A stretch of DNA of 64,000 nucleotides from Onchidella celtica (Eukaryota > Mollusca > Gastropoda > Systellommatophora > Onchidiidae). Below are positions 12,001 to 24,257 of this stretch, one piece after another. The notes beneath the pieces were generated by a model that was not told where the DNA came from, made no database searches, and worked only from the letters and a program-made list of their open reading frames with translations. A program made the translations under genes and the position numbers. Each line of letters opens with the position of its first letter. The first letter of the stretch is position 1. The stretch is from contig OZ007579.1 of assembly GCA_963931925.1 (NCBI GenBank), positions 47,123,271 through 47,187,270 of the forward strand, written 5' to 3'.

Positions 12001-13308
12001 GTCAGTGAGTTACACATTTCATAGTTCTATGTCAGTGAGTTACACATTTCATAGTTCTATGTCAGTGAGTTACACATTTCATAGTTCTATGTCAGTGAGT
12101 TACACATTTCATAGTTCTATGTCAGTGAGTTACACATTTCATAGTTCTATGTCAGTGAGTTACACATTTCATAGTTCTATGTCAGTGAGTTACACATTTC
12201 ATAGTTCTATGTCAGTGAGTTACACATTTCATAGTTCTATGTCAGTGAGTTACACATTTCATAGTTCTATGTCAGTGAGTTACACATTTCATAGTTCTAT
12301 GTCAGTGAGTTACACATTTCATAGTTCTATGTCAGTGAGTTACACATTTCATAGTTCTATGTCAGTGAGTTACACATTTCATAGTTCTATGTCAGTGAGT
12401 TACACATTTCATAGTTCTATGTCAGTGAGTTACACATTTCATAGTTCTATGTCAGTGAGTTACACATTTCATAGTTCTATGTCAGTGAGTTACACATTTC
12501 ATAGTTCTATGTCAGTGAGTTACACATTTCATAGTTCTATGTCAGTGAGTTACACATTTCATAGTTCTATGTCAGTGAGTTACACATTTCATAGTTCTAT
12601 GTCAGTGAGTTACACATTTCATAGTTCTATGTCAGTGAGTTACACATTTCATAGTTCTATGTCAGTGAGTTACACATTTCATAGTTCTATGTCAGTGAGT
12701 TACACATTTCATAGTTCTATGTCAGTGAGTTACACATTTCATAGTTCTATGTCAGTGAGTTACACATTTCATAGTTCTATGTCAGTGAGTTACACATTTC
12801 ATAGTTCTATGTCAGTGAGTTACACATTTCATAGTTCTATGTCAGTGAGTTACACATTTCATAGTTCTATGTCAGTGAGTTACACATTTCATAGTTCTAT
12901 GTCAGTGAGTTACACATTTCATAGTTCTATGTCAGTGAGTTACACATTTCATAGTTCTATGTCAGTGAGTTACACATTTCATAGTTCTATGTCAGTGAGT
13001 TACACATTTCATAGTTCTATGTCAGTGAGTTACACATTTCATAGTTCTATGTCAGTGAGTTACACATTTCATAGTTCTATGTCAGTGAGTTACACATTTC
13101 ATAGTTCTATGTCAGTGAGTTACACATTTCATAGTTCTATGTCAGTGAGTTACACATTTCATAGTTCTATGTCAGTGAGTTACACATTTCATAGTTCTAT
13201 GTCAGTGAGTTACACATTTCATAGTTCTATGTCAGTGAGTTACACATTTCATAGTTCTATGTCAGTGAGTTACACATTTCATAGTTCTATGTCAGTGAGT
13301 TACACATT
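9013..13308 (+). repeat. 30-bp minisatellite, 143 near-identical copies
   Basis: The unit (reference copy 9013-9042) begins CACATTTCATAG and ends CAGTGAGTTA. It repeats head to tail without a gap: 143 full units to 13302, then a six-base partial unit. I see one base change in the whole array, T to G at 11620. Each unit contains CATAG-TT-CTATG, a 5-bp stem that could fold. Because the unit is a multiple of three, one of six frames is open throughout (peptide YTFHSSMSVS repeated); the other five hit a stop in every unit. There is no ATG-led coding context upstream, so I do not call a gene. Confidence 0.97.
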
Positions 13309-13366
13309 AAATAAAACTGTGCATTAGGCAACATGAAAATTAATGATTTTGCTCAATTTCTGTCTC

Positions 13367-13432
13367 GTAACTACCAATCGGTCAATCTACGACTATCCCG
13401 TAACTACCAATCGGTCAATCTACGACTATCCC
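13367..13432 (+). repeat. 33-bp tandem repeat, two copies plus decayed third
   Basis: GTAACTACCAATCGG...ACTATCCC occurs at 13367 and 13400, followed by a degenerate version ending near 13460. A short perfect hairpin AACAGCT-ACC-AGCTGTT follows at about 13490. Confidence 0.7.
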
Positions 13433-13689
13433 ATTACTGCTTATCCTATAACTACCAATAAAAATACAATTATCCCATTACAGCATATACAACAGCTACC
13501 AGCTGTTTGGTTTTAGGCAAGGCAAGGCTCCAAGGATTCCGCATCTCTTGCTGCCTTGCCTGGAGTGTATACATACACAAGGCGTATCACACGTGAGGCC
13601 CGCAGGCCGCATGCGGCCCTACATAAACTTAAGTGAGGCCAGCGACAAGTCAAATTTTCTTAATCTTATGCATCGATGCCCATAAAAAA

Positions 13690-14490
13690 ACTCAACACCT
13701 TACATTATAAGACACTGAAAATTTTCGCCTGCTTACACACTCGAAAGAGATGAAATGACCTATCATAGAAGAACTATACGCTGAAAACTGCGTCCAGAGT
13801 CTAGCTTTTGCCATAGACAGAAGTAGACATGTCCAATCTGAATGTGAAGTTACAAGGCTAATACAAACTGTGTATGCAGAGTTGTATGATGATATCGGGT
13901 GTTTCAAGTCCAGAATAAATCTGCCGAAATTACAATTTCAAATGAAGGTTTGCTTCATTTTGCTCCGTGCAAAGAGCTAAAAAGCAAGAATGGAGAATCT
14001 GGCTAGATATTGTAAAAAATACGAAAGTCTGCTGAAATCTCTAACAGAAGCATTTAATTAAAGATTTGTGGATTATTCAGCCTATGAAGATGATTTCGCC
14101 AGTTCACAGCACTGTTTTCCTTTGATGCTGTAAAGGCAAACAAGAATATGCAGATGGAGCTTTTGGAGCTTCAATCAGATTCTTCACTCAGAGCGAAATT
14201 TAGTGAAATGGGATCACTCAAGGTTTTTGTCTACTTTCCTTACCGATATGAGAATATTCGGAATTTGGAGATTTGCTGCCAAAATTCAAGCCACGTTTGG
14301 TTCGTCTTAATAATACAAAAATTGTTCTCTTTCATGAAAGTAAAACTGACAAACCTAAACATTTTATCCCCAATGCTTAAGGTAGGAACTAGCTAGACCT
14401 TCAAACCAAACATTGAAAAACTGGTGTTCAAAAAGCATTCTCACTCATCAGGACAAGACAGTCAAGATAAAGGCAAATCACCGAAAATCA
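13690..14490 (+). pseudogene. Decayed hAT transposase remnant (GTF2IRD2/Charlie8-like)
   Basis: Fragments in shifting + frames match the C-terminal half of a hAT transposase of the GTF2IRD2/ZMYM type as I remember it. These include a helix with FAIDRSRHV, then LLHFAPCKEL, then FDAVKANKNMQMELLELQSD followed by SLRAKF, and finally remnants of the GS-x-C-x-x-x-FS-x-MK insertion motif near 14300-14340. Stops and frameshifts separate the pieces, so it is dead. TGCGGCCC words at 13611 and 14597 may be related to its ends, but I cannot define terminal repeats. It lies directly left of the duplicated somatomedin-B fragment. Confidence 0.55.
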
Positions 14491-14723
14491 AAACAATGTT
14501 GTCATTGTAAACTTTTTAGTATGTTATCTTTTTCATAATGAATCAGATTGTGTCAGATATATTGTGTTGTATGTTAAGTTCTATTCTCTTGAATAAATGC
14601 GGCCCACTTCTCATGTTGAGAATGTGTAGCTGAATTAGAATAATGCGGTCCTTATTATAACATGTGCTAACAATTTGCCTACAAACACAACAATTTTCAG
14701 CCTGCTCTAGACCACCTACAATA

Positions 14724-15526
14724 TTTGGACTTGAAAAATGTAAATTTGATACCGCAGAGTACGATAAAAAAAGACAAAGACATATACATTCCACCGAGCC
14801 ATCTGCCTAACAATGCGTCAGTTAGACTTTGTATCCCACAAGCCGTTGGTACGTGCCGACACCAGGCACAGTTACAAAATCCCTCTCTACCAAATAAATG
14901 CGAGGCCTTCATTTCGTATGTCTATGCAGTCATGACTGATGTAAAATACAATAACAAATACTGCGCTCTTTGTCGCGGGGAAGAAGAGAAGGACATACAG
15001 GATGTTGATAATTTTCTTTACAAACGACCAAAATACCGTGTTTCTTTCACCATGAGACTTTCTAAACAAAAACTGAGTATATCTGTGATTGCAAATGAGA
15101 TCTTTTCCAGACAGTGTCCATGGAAAAAAGCACTATGTGATATGTCACAGAAAAATGAAAATAAAAACTTTAATGAACATTTTGAATGTAAATTACAGGA
15201 ATGTTCCCAATTCTATAAGATGCGACCTGGTGGGACGTGCAGACTTAAGCGGTTAATGCGAATTGCCATTTCAGATGACGGGGACGTTCGTTACAAAACA
15301 ATCAGCATGTGGACATTGAAGATTTGTCTGCAGACGATCAAACAGAAGAGGTCAATAAATCTTCTGCGAATGACGAGAGTAATGTTTTGTCAGATTTTAT
15401 TCACTGCTTTTTGGAAACTCACTTCGCTTATGACTTAGAGCATTTCAAGTTTCTTCCTTTGGTTCTCTACGATTTGAGACTGAACTTGACCTGATCACTG
15501 ATTTCCTATTGTACAATAATGATGTT
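14724..15526 (+). pseudogene. Duplicated fragment of the somatomedin-B gene
   Basis: This 803-bp segment is nearly identical to 6824-7627. I see three differences: T to G in CAAACTACC (Leu to Arg), loss of one G in the GGGACGG run near 15286 (a new frameshift), and G to T in TTGGTTCGC near the end. It begins in the middle of the reading frame with no ATG and stops abruptly at 15526, where the sequence diverges. It retains the downstream stop shared with the parent. It is a recent partial duplicate and cannot make the protein. Confidence 0.9.
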
Positions 15527-17700
15527 TATAAAACCAAAGAAAACAGACACGCAAAAGTGCTAGCTTTATTTTTCTGTGAAAATAAATAAAATAAGACTTT
15601 ATATATTGACAAATAATAATTTTTATTACAATGTATAACAACCATTTGATTAAGAATTATGCTACAATATGATATATTGTATTACATTACATCTTTTACA
15701 AGTGAGAGGAAATTTCCTGCCTATGTCACTATTGTCAGTATTGGCTATCAACAGCAACTGACAAAAATAATTAACATAAATTAAACAGATAAACTGACAA
15801 AAAAAAATTTAACAAACTGTGTTTTTAGCAAACTCAGTAGTTTTTGTAAATGTAGCGTTTGTTGGTCACCCTCCCTACCCCTTCGGCGTGTTATTCGCAG
15901 CGACGAGAACCGAGCTCGGCCCGTCTTGTCTAATACCTTCCTCGCGCCCCCCCCCCCACCCTTTGATCACTCGCAGTTGGCGAGCCTTTCTCACCGTTTC
16001 ACGTTAGTAATTTTTCCCTTTGATGTTGTAGTGGTGTGCTGACCTAGGTCTGACCTGTACCGATAATAGTAGTACACTCCATAATGTTCCAGAGAAAGTT
16101 ATTTACCCAAGGTTGGCCTTGAGATTATATTACCCGATGACGTGTTGCTGTTTGATTGGATGATTTTTTTTTGGGTCTCTCGAACTTACTAGATCAGTCT
16201 CGAGTCGGCTCGGTGGTCGGTTCGGGAACATTCTGTCAGAATTAGTATAAATATGAGAGCCTTGCGAGTGTGGGGGGTCAACAGTAGTCATATGTTCCTC
16301 GAGTGTGCAGTACATGTATTAGTATTTGGATAGGTGTGTACAGTGTTCATATGTTCCTCTTGTGCCTTCCTAGGATATAGTTCGTTTCATCATTCATTTT
16401 TCAATGTTAGTGTTCAGTGTTCGACGGATCCCCGTGTTTTTATTAATAACAGTTGTAACAGTTTCGTTTTAAAGGGAAGTATATAATCTGACTATTCCCA
16501 TCCACAATATGCTGCAAATTACTTCACCTGTTACAACAAGGTTGAACTGAAGATGAACATCTGACCTAGGGTTAGATCACGTATCTGATCTGGTCCACGG
16601 ATCCTCGTGAAATTTTCATATTTTATGTCAAAATGGACATTCTTCAAAAAATAAAAGACACATAGGATGACGGAAATCGCACTTTGCGCTTTTTTTTTCT
16701 TTCTTTTTTTTTTGTACTGAAAAAAGGACCAACGTTTCAAAATTTACTTATTGACTAGCACTAGATGGAAGTGATAGCTATATCACTGTGGAGGGCAGCC
16801 TCTCCCACTTTTACATTGTACACTTCAAGGCCCTTACGCTTCTACAGATGCCCGAGACGAATTTTTACCGGAATGAGTGTGTGTGTGTGTGTGGGGGGGG
16901 GGGGTCAGAGGGGGGTCGATTTCGTGTGCCTGTGGCAATGGTAAACTGCTAGTTTGGAGTACCCGCTTAAAAAAAACAACAACTTGAGTCATGCAGATAA
17001 AAATTCTGCTGGGATGAGTTCATCTTTAATATAAGCCCTTTCGTCACGGAGGTTAGTTAAACAGTATTAATTTGCAGTAGCGACATCCAAACAGCTGCCG
17101 ATTATTTGACAGGAAAATAAATAGCCTGAAACTATTTCCTGCCATCTACAAACAGTAAATGCATCCACTAAATCCTGCTCCCTGAAAAAGACAAATATTT
17201 GTGGAGATCAGTATTTGATTGGTAACCAATTGATTTCTTTTGATGGACACCACAAGAGTTGCTCTCCTCACATTTCTCTCTCCTTCCCCCCTTAAAATAT
17301 CCAATGTGAGAGAAAATTTGATAGAATGTAGAAAATTTACATTTGATCATGCTGATTTTCTTTTATTCAAGTGGAACCAAATATTTATTAATGATCCTTG
17401 TATCTGTACTATATATATTTGTGGACTTACGATTTTTCGTTGCAAAAGGCTTCTGAACCACTCAACACTCAGACTTCAAATTTTATATGGTGCATCAGAA
17501 TGGATGCAAGGATGCACAGTTTTTAATAGAAGTCTCAAATCGGTGTAGTTTTTTTTATTGGAAATTTATTGTTTCCCCAATTTTCACTAGGCTCATTGAC
17601 ATGTAGGTTTTTATGACAACATCACTTTCTGAAAATTTTCTGTGCGCGCCATTGCACACTGTGTACTGTCCTATCGCTGAGTTTTGAGGATGACCCTATG
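15527..17700. other. Unassigned sequence
   Basis: No gene recognised. It contains a poly-C run (about 15948), a possible TATA box (16243), an 18-bp CTAGGTCTGACC-like word at 16040 echoed near 16560, and a (GT)n-poly(G) microsatellite at 16876-16903. Confidence 0.4.
16242..16251 (+). promoter_or_regulatory. Possible TATA box
   Basis: AGTATAAATATGAGAGCC sits upstream of a repeated CATATGTTCCTC word (about 16289 and 16349). The layout resembles an LTR promoter, but LTR edges were not found. Confidence 0.25.
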
Positions 17701-17734
17701 CATCTCGGCTTTTGTTCTTATTCCTTTCGGATCA

Positions 17735-18275
17735 GGGATGGGCAGACAACGACACAAAACCAACTAAAAACAAAAAAATCCACACTTTGGTGCACCATCC
17801 ACAATCTTTGAAACCTACATGCAACATTTGGTTAGTGGAGGTGGCCTGAGACAAAAAAGCCTTTTGCGTTCAAAGATGGAGAATTTGTGATTTATATATC
17901 ATATGTAATCATATAGTTATATTGTAAATTATAGACTAGATCAAAAACTCCCCCCCCCCCCCCACCCTTTCGGCACGGACCCCCCAACTACTGCCTCGTC
18001 GGTCACTTTCTACCTTCTCTACATGCTATTCCCCGAGACACAGGGTTAAATCAGCCGACAGCAGCTGACAAAAACAGGGATCGGGGACGAGCAGACAGCG
18101 TACAAAGCAAACAAAACAAAAAATAAAAAAATGAAAGACAAAAGCAATAAAAAAATTCATTTTTTTTAATGCACCCTCGGCGGTATTTCAAACATACATG
18201 TAAACTTTTGTTACTGTGGGTGGCTTGATGAAAAAGCCTTGTGCGTTCAGAGGTGGAGAACTTCTGAATTATAAT
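17735..18275 (+). repeat. Two diverged copies of a ~180-bp repeat
   Basis: 17735-17905 and about 18080-18275 share an ordered set of words: GGGAT, a CAGACAAC/CAGACAGC block, an A-rich stretch, TGCACC, GTTAGTGGAGGTGGC against GTTACTGTGGGTGGC, then AAAAAGCCTT and GCGTTCA. Identity is low, and each copy is preceded by poly-C or GC-rich sequence. Confidence 0.4.
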
Positions 18276-19496
18276 TATATCAAATATTATAGATATCCCG
18301 AATTGTCATGTCTTTATGAATTTTAATGATTTGACTACCTATGTGCGAGAAATTTCTGAAAAAAGAAAAACTGTAATGGTTTCTCTACATCTCATAGGAC
18401 ATTTGGGCTTCTGTGTGTGTGTTATTCAAACCTTTAGAGGCCCTAGGCGCTTCAAAGATCTTGATGTCTCCATATACTCTTATTATGTAATTCAAAATAT
18501 ACACGAAAAAAACCCATAAATTAATTTTTTATTTTCTGAAATGAAACAAAACTTAGAGTAAGATGGAAAACATGTTTATTTTTCTACACTTCCACACTTC
18601 CAGTTTATTTTTATTTGAAAATTTTTCTCCCACACTGCAAAGCCTTTGGTCAGATAAAACTTTCTGTGGTGCCCCCTTCCTCTCCCCTATCCCTTGATGC
18701 CCTAAGCATGTCCTTATTTTTCTTATTAATGGTTAATCCAGTCCTGATTACCCTCCATCTATCTTTTGAAAATCAGTTCTGTTTGGCATTTCTGGGTTTG
18801 GTGCCCTTTTTTCTTTATTACCTGTAAATCCAAGACACTTATTGGCTCCGCCGAAAATCGATCGATGTCCTCCCTGAAATCAGATGCTAGGATTTCAAAT
18901 TTATTTTTGAAGATTTTATTAATTTTGTGTCCATTTTCTCTCCCTTGAAGTACCGCAGTCCGGAGCGTTGGCGTTAGGATGGTGCAGAAAATTAAAATTA
19001 TGTTCCCAGAGCCCATCGAGACTGAACGTGCTGGAGGAATCTGAATTTAAAGGTAGACCAAGGCAGACTAGGAGAGAATGGTGCAAGTTTTCGGTTTCTG
19101 TGACATTCTTCAAATATTAATATACATAATATACATACTATAAAAACCAAGTGAAAAGAAGTCAAGTGACACACAAGCAAATGTACAGGCCGATAAATGG
19201 ATTAACGAATAAATTAGACAGTAGGTGTACTGATATCAGGTGAAAGAGAAATTACGACTAGATTTAAACGGGGACAATAAAAAGGGATCACCCAAAGGCT
19301 CGTTATAAAAATCGTTGAACGAAACAAAAAAGTGAATTTTCGAAAACAATGAGACAAACTTGGGTCAACCAATGTCAAACTTGGTATAGAATCTAGATCT
19401 GACTAGATCTACTAACAATTAAAATGATAAAACAAGAAAAGATCCCAACTCTCACCATGAATGGATAGACTGACGGACAATGTGGTTCATAATGAA
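18276..19496. other. Unassigned sequence
   Basis: AT-rich; a few open frames below 90 codons without recognisable domains. The - strand around 18640-19010 reads somewhat coding-like but matches nothing I know. Confidence 0.35.
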
Positions 19497-20724
19497 TGTC
19501 ACGAGCAGAGTTAGGGTCTTGGGGATGTTACGACTGCACGAGAGGCAGCTAACTCACACTCGGACACAACCACACAAGAAAAGTATTAAATAACTAGAGC
19601 GTATATATGTCAGGCCGGTCAGGCCATAGTTTACATAAATATTAATAACAAAACAAAAGACAATAGGGGTATATATTCAAACCAAAAAAAACTCTAATTA
19701 ATAACTTAACCAATGATATTCATGTAACTATGGAGGTACTGCAATCAATAGCAAATAGGTATATTATACGAAACTAGATATCAATTTAAAGTGACAGTTG
19801 AGTCGCCACTGGCCAGTCGCCAGGCAAACTCTCCCTAAATCATATGGGCTTGAGTGTTAGGAGAGCCCAGTATGTTCAAAGCCTACAGAAGCACTCTTCG
19901 GCTTGTAGGTAATTTAAGCAGTTGCCAAAAGACTATATTTTATGCACAATCACTATTCAATTCATCAACAATGTGCTATATTATTCCAATCATACTATGG
20001 CAATAGATCTATGATACAGGACACTCGTGGTCGAGTGCCAGCTGGGGTTTCCTTAGTCTTCCTATGAGGCTGTAGTTCTCTCTCTATCTCCGATCTCTAT
20101 TATGCTTGAATAAATAAGATATATTACCATTGCTCACGCCTACTGGTAGGCGCGAACATCAATATAGCGCAGCGTGGGCTTTCAAAGGTCAGCCCACTCG
20201 GACCTTTCTTTCTCGAGCTCAGTCAGTCCGTTAGCAAGGACTTCTTGTCTTCGAAGCACACAGTTCAGGTACTGGTCAACCGGAGATACTTCACGACACG
20301 ATGCTTCTGCTCGTCTGTATTCACCAAATCTGAACGTTACACGATGTTATATACTATCTAACTACCCAGCGTGCTAGTCCGCTGGCCCAATTAGTTCAGC
20401 TATCTCATAGGTCGAAACCTCCCACCATTTTAATTGTAGTAATACGTCTGCACTATTCTACCAGCCAGTTAACGTGCAAAAACTTGTCTAGTCATACTTA
20501 ACAATGTCAACTAACCCCATCTTGTTTCACCCCTACTCCATTACTTATTAATCACGAACATTAAAACCGACAAGCGTGAATCTAACAGTTTAACTTTACA
20601 TTTATTTACTCACCAACTATAATTCGCGAGGGCCGTTCAAGGCCACCAGCCAATTTCTCATGGCCCTGGTAAACAACAACAACTCACTCTCTGCGTGAGT
20701 TTTAACAACATCTGAATCATGACA
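19497..20724 (-). mobile_element. Solo LTR (family LTR-B), copy 1
   Basis: A 1,228-bp unit begins TGTCACGAGCAGAG and ends ATCATGACA on the + strand; its LTR orientation is -. It is flanked by exact 5-bp duplications ATGAA (19492-19496 and 20725-20729). It matches the reverse complement of 22686-25181 once the nested LTR there is removed. No internal retrotransposon sequence lies on either side, so it is a solo LTR left by recombination. Confidence 0.85.
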
Positions 20725-20729
20725 ATGAA

Positions 20730-21410
20730 ATAGTCGCTTGTAGACAACAGCATCTATGGTGGTAGATCCCTAGTGCGGCCAGGTCACGAACGCGGCCAAA
20801 AATTGAAATCATCTATTTCCTAATTACTGTAACCTTCAGCTTGCAGTCAGCTTATTGCACTATTTCGTTAAGAAGGCGTTGCTTATAAGAGTGACCGATC
20901 CTTGTTTATTTTCTGGCTATTTTGCGGATCTGAAGATTTTCGCGGAGGAAACAATTTTCTTACGATCTCAAGGTAAGTGTACCGGAGAAAGATCCTATCG
21001 CTTTCTAGTACTTCTAGTGAATTGACAACGTCTATTTCGGTGGCTAGGGAGGCATAAAGAGGTTTCAAGTCAGCTGTCTGAAGTTTGAAAAAGTAGAAAA
21101 AACAGTCTTCTAAAGAAATCATGTAGGTGGCCGGGCACAGGACCAACAATTTTATCCTTGTCTGGAATGCAGCCACTGGTGGCCACGTTGGGGCTTTGAT
21201 GATTTTCTGATGGTTGCTAGTGCGACAAGCATGGATTATCATTAGAAATTCTGAATCAGAGAAAGGGATTGGTTTAAAACTCTTGGCAAATTATGAAACA
21301 TTTATATAAGAGGTCCGTGAAACCAAAACATGACGAATGGAAGCAACCAATGAAATATATTGTCCACTCAGTAGAAATGAAGGAGTCATGTACAGTCGAC
21401 TTCACACAGC
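20730..21410. other. Unassigned sequence
   Basis: No domain or repeat recognised; a 119-codon - strand frame (20883-21242) has no recognisable features. Confidence 0.35.
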
Positions 21411-21745
21411 TTGAAGTCCGTTGATGTGATCTTCCTTTAGGTCTGTGTTGTTACTTGATCCCTTCCCTATTGTCTCATTTCTGTGCAAAATTAACTTTAG
21501 ATCGACATCGACATATCAGACTTAACTCATTTGTCTATACCATTTTGAAGACCGATAGATAGAAAACCGTAAATCTCGATTTTCTTGACGGGCCCGATCA
21601 AATGACGTTAGCATACTTATCGAGCCCAGCCTTGTAGAAATTTTGATCCCGAATGCGTCTATGCCATCACATGAGGTAAAACACTGAATTGTGACAATAA
21701 CGCCACTCGCGCTAGGCTTGGATACGCGATACCGGGTTACGCAAT
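21411..21745 (+). repeat. Dispersed repeat R2, copy 1
   Basis: It matches 22365-22685 over about 330 bp: TGATGTGATCTTCCTTTAGG against TAATGTGATCTTTATTTAAG, then TTACTTGATCCC, GTCTCATTTCTG, TCTATACCATTTTGAAG and so on. Identity is perhaps 70%. Confidence 0.6.
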
Positions 21746-22364
21746 GGGCATCTGACGCGAACGCGCCCGCGTTTACTGATATGAAGAGGCTCTGTGATTT
21801 AACCATTTTCCCGTGAGACAGACTGGCGGGTGCCGAATGTCCCCGTTGTTGTCTGGAATGTCCTTACTGCTTTTTTCCCATAAGTTTCCATATGTTTCCG
21901 CCACAATTCGTACTTGTGCATCCATTGTGTGAAGATCGTCGAAGAAACTCGAAAACCCTGACATTAAACCGAAAAATTAAACCAACTGATGCTATTGAAA
22001 AATAAGGGACGTAGCAGAAAAAAAATGTGGCTGACGATTTCCACCGTTGTATTTTGTATGATAGTGAAGTTCAAAGAACGCTACTGGCATGATTTCTCAG
22101 TACTAATTAATACGCTCACACAGACAATGAAAAACAAGACATTACATTTCTTAACAACAATCCCAGGCAAACCTCATGCAAGCAAAAATACCCCCTCCCC
22201 TTCCAAAAAAGTCACCCGCATTTTGAAAAATGCTTACGTCGAATTCATGGGTTAGACGACGTTAACATCGAGTTAGGGAATGCCGACTGCAGAGGTGTCC
22301 GTTTAAAACGAGGTCGTCAGGAAGTGAATTAGACTTTGAAATTAGAGTCAGACCCTTCAAAGCT

Positions 22365-22685
22365 TAAAGTCGCTTAATGTGATCTTTATTTAAGTTGACG
22401 TTTTTACTTGATCCCTCCCCCAGTGTCCCATTTCTGCGAAAATTTACGTTTATGGCGATTTCGACGTATCGAACCTAAATTCTTTTGCTGATATCATTTG
22501 GAAGGCCGACAACAGCAAGAAAAAACCCGCATAACTCGGTTTTCCTTACTGACCCGATTCCATTACGCTAGTATATCGAGCTCAACCCTGTGCAGACACT
22601 CCAAGGCCTAATTTGCTTTCCTATTGTATTTAACGGTGAAATGTGGCAAACAAGCCACTCGCGTTAGGCGTTGATATGTGATATC
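22365..22685 (+). repeat. Dispersed repeat R2, copy 2, split by LTR-B
   Basis: This second copy resumes after the LTR at 25182 (ATATCGTGTCACATAACGGG against GATACCGGGTTACGC in copy 1). The LTR-B insertion therefore landed inside this repeat. Confidence 0.6.
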
Positions 22686-22951
22686 TGTCATGAGTCTAGT
22701 GTTATTAAAATTCACGCAGAGCCGTGAGTTGTTTACATGTCAGGGCCATGAGAAATTGGCTGGTGGCCTTGAACGGTCCCGGCGAATTATTGTTTGTAAG
22801 TAAAGAATTATAAAGTTAAAATAGATTCACGCTTTTGGGTCTTGATGTTCGTGATTAGAAGTAATGTAGTAGGGGTGAGATATGGTGGGGATTGCCGACA
22901 TTGTTAAGTATGACTAGACAAGTTTTTGCACGTTGACTGGCTAGTAGAATA

Positions 22952-24144
22952 TGTCACAAATCCCAGACTGGGAGATGTAATAAGTATGACAGGACAACAA
23001 TCACGAACAAACAAGTTTAACACTTAACAGAACAACCCATCAGACTCACACATTTATTAAACATAATTATACATATAATAGCGCAATTACATACATTATA
23101 TTATTGAAATGCACTGCCGTACAACGGCCTTATTCTCACACACACTCTCCCTCGGATCCACAATCCGGTAGTTACTCCTAAAGGCACTTCGGCCTCAGCC
23201 TCTCCCCTCAGGGTCTTAACAACACATTAGTAATTTACTGGCACCGCAGTCTCTCAATATCACCTTCCTATTATCATACACCTTAGCACTCCCCTAGCAC
23301 CTCAGCAGGGCAATAACACATTATTATTTCCATAGCCATCAACATGGCAACAACATAATATCAGTTCACTAGCCTATCAACATGGCAACACTATAGTATC
23401 TCATTCACTCTCATATCTACGTCCCTGTCCGTGACCTGACTGCCACGACCTTATGTGCCTCCACTGTCCTACACTGACAGCCTCACTTCTGGCCTATGTG
23501 TGGCCTCCGGCCCTATGCTGGCCTATCCCCTGTGCTCATCGAGGTGGCTCTGCGGCCCGTCCCCGACACCTACAAGAGTAATATTACATTGGTATAATAC
23601 CCTACCATTTCTATTCACTCCACCTCTCCTTACAACCCATGAAACGTACACACACTAGTTCACCTTTCACTCACCACACATCTTACGGTAACACACCTCC
23701 ATCGGAGTACACACTACTCACTCGCGCTACAAATCCATGAACTCACTTTCATCTATCGCTCATGGCGCACATTGCTATATCCAATATCAAGGACTTCCAC
23801 ATTCCTCACATATACTTATTCACATCATGGTAATAGACGAATATAATATAATACATCAATCATAATAATCAATCAACGTTCTACATACCAGTCATAACTG
23901 GAAAGACTCTCACTAGTCTTCTCGACTGCTTCCCCTTTATGTCCGCCCGATGGGCTTTTATTCACAGGTCCGATCCCTAGGACCTTCTAACTTGCAGTGA
24001 TAGTAATACCGCGCTTTCGCCTCCTTCAGACCCCGCCCCCACTACTCACAACAGCACGCTTAACTTGCTGTCTACTGTGAGCCTTTCTTACTCTACACCC
24101 GCTCTGTAGCAATCCCCTTAATTGCACTCACTCCACTCGTGACA
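22952..24144 (-). mobile_element. Solo LTR (family LTR-A) nested in LTR-B
   Basis: The reverse complement starts TGTCACGAGTGGAG and ends CAGTCTGGGATTTGTGACA, the same ends as the LTRs of the Gypsy element at 33262-45425. Exact GAATA duplications flank it (22947-22951, 24145-24149). It is 1,193 bp long with no internal region, so it is a solo LTR. Confidence 0.88.
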
Positions 24145-24249
24145 GAATAGTGCAGACATATTCTTACTTTCAAAGTGGTGGGGGTTTCGGCCAATGAGAT
24201 TGCTGAACTAATTTTACCAGCGGACTAACCCTGCTGGGTATTTGGCTAG

Positions 24250-24257
24250 TATAAAAG
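24250..24257 (+). promoter_or_regulatory. TATA box of LTR-B
   Basis: TATAAAAG within CTAGTATAAAAGATCGTG. The first LTR-B copy has a related TATATACTA-like site on its own sense strand. Confidence 0.45.

Noticed and set aside
9013..13308. CRISPR array
   Set aside because: The repeats are directly adjacent with no spacers, and the window is eukaryotic.
8885..13327. A 1,480-codon open frame made of a ten-residue repeat
   Set aside because: It exists only because the 30-bp unit is a multiple of three and lacks a stop in one frame. It has no proper ATG start (TTG at 8885), no signal or domain at either end, and no splice context.
16000..16600. A possible extra LTR around the TATA-like site at 16243
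   Set aside because: Searched for TG...CA ends, a second copy and target duplications; none found in the window.
17240..17548. 102-codon + strand frame
   Set aside because: AT-rich composition and no domain; treated as chance.
20883..21242. 119-codon - strand frame
   Set aside because: No recognisable motif, no repeat or homologue in the window, and within the length expected by chance here.
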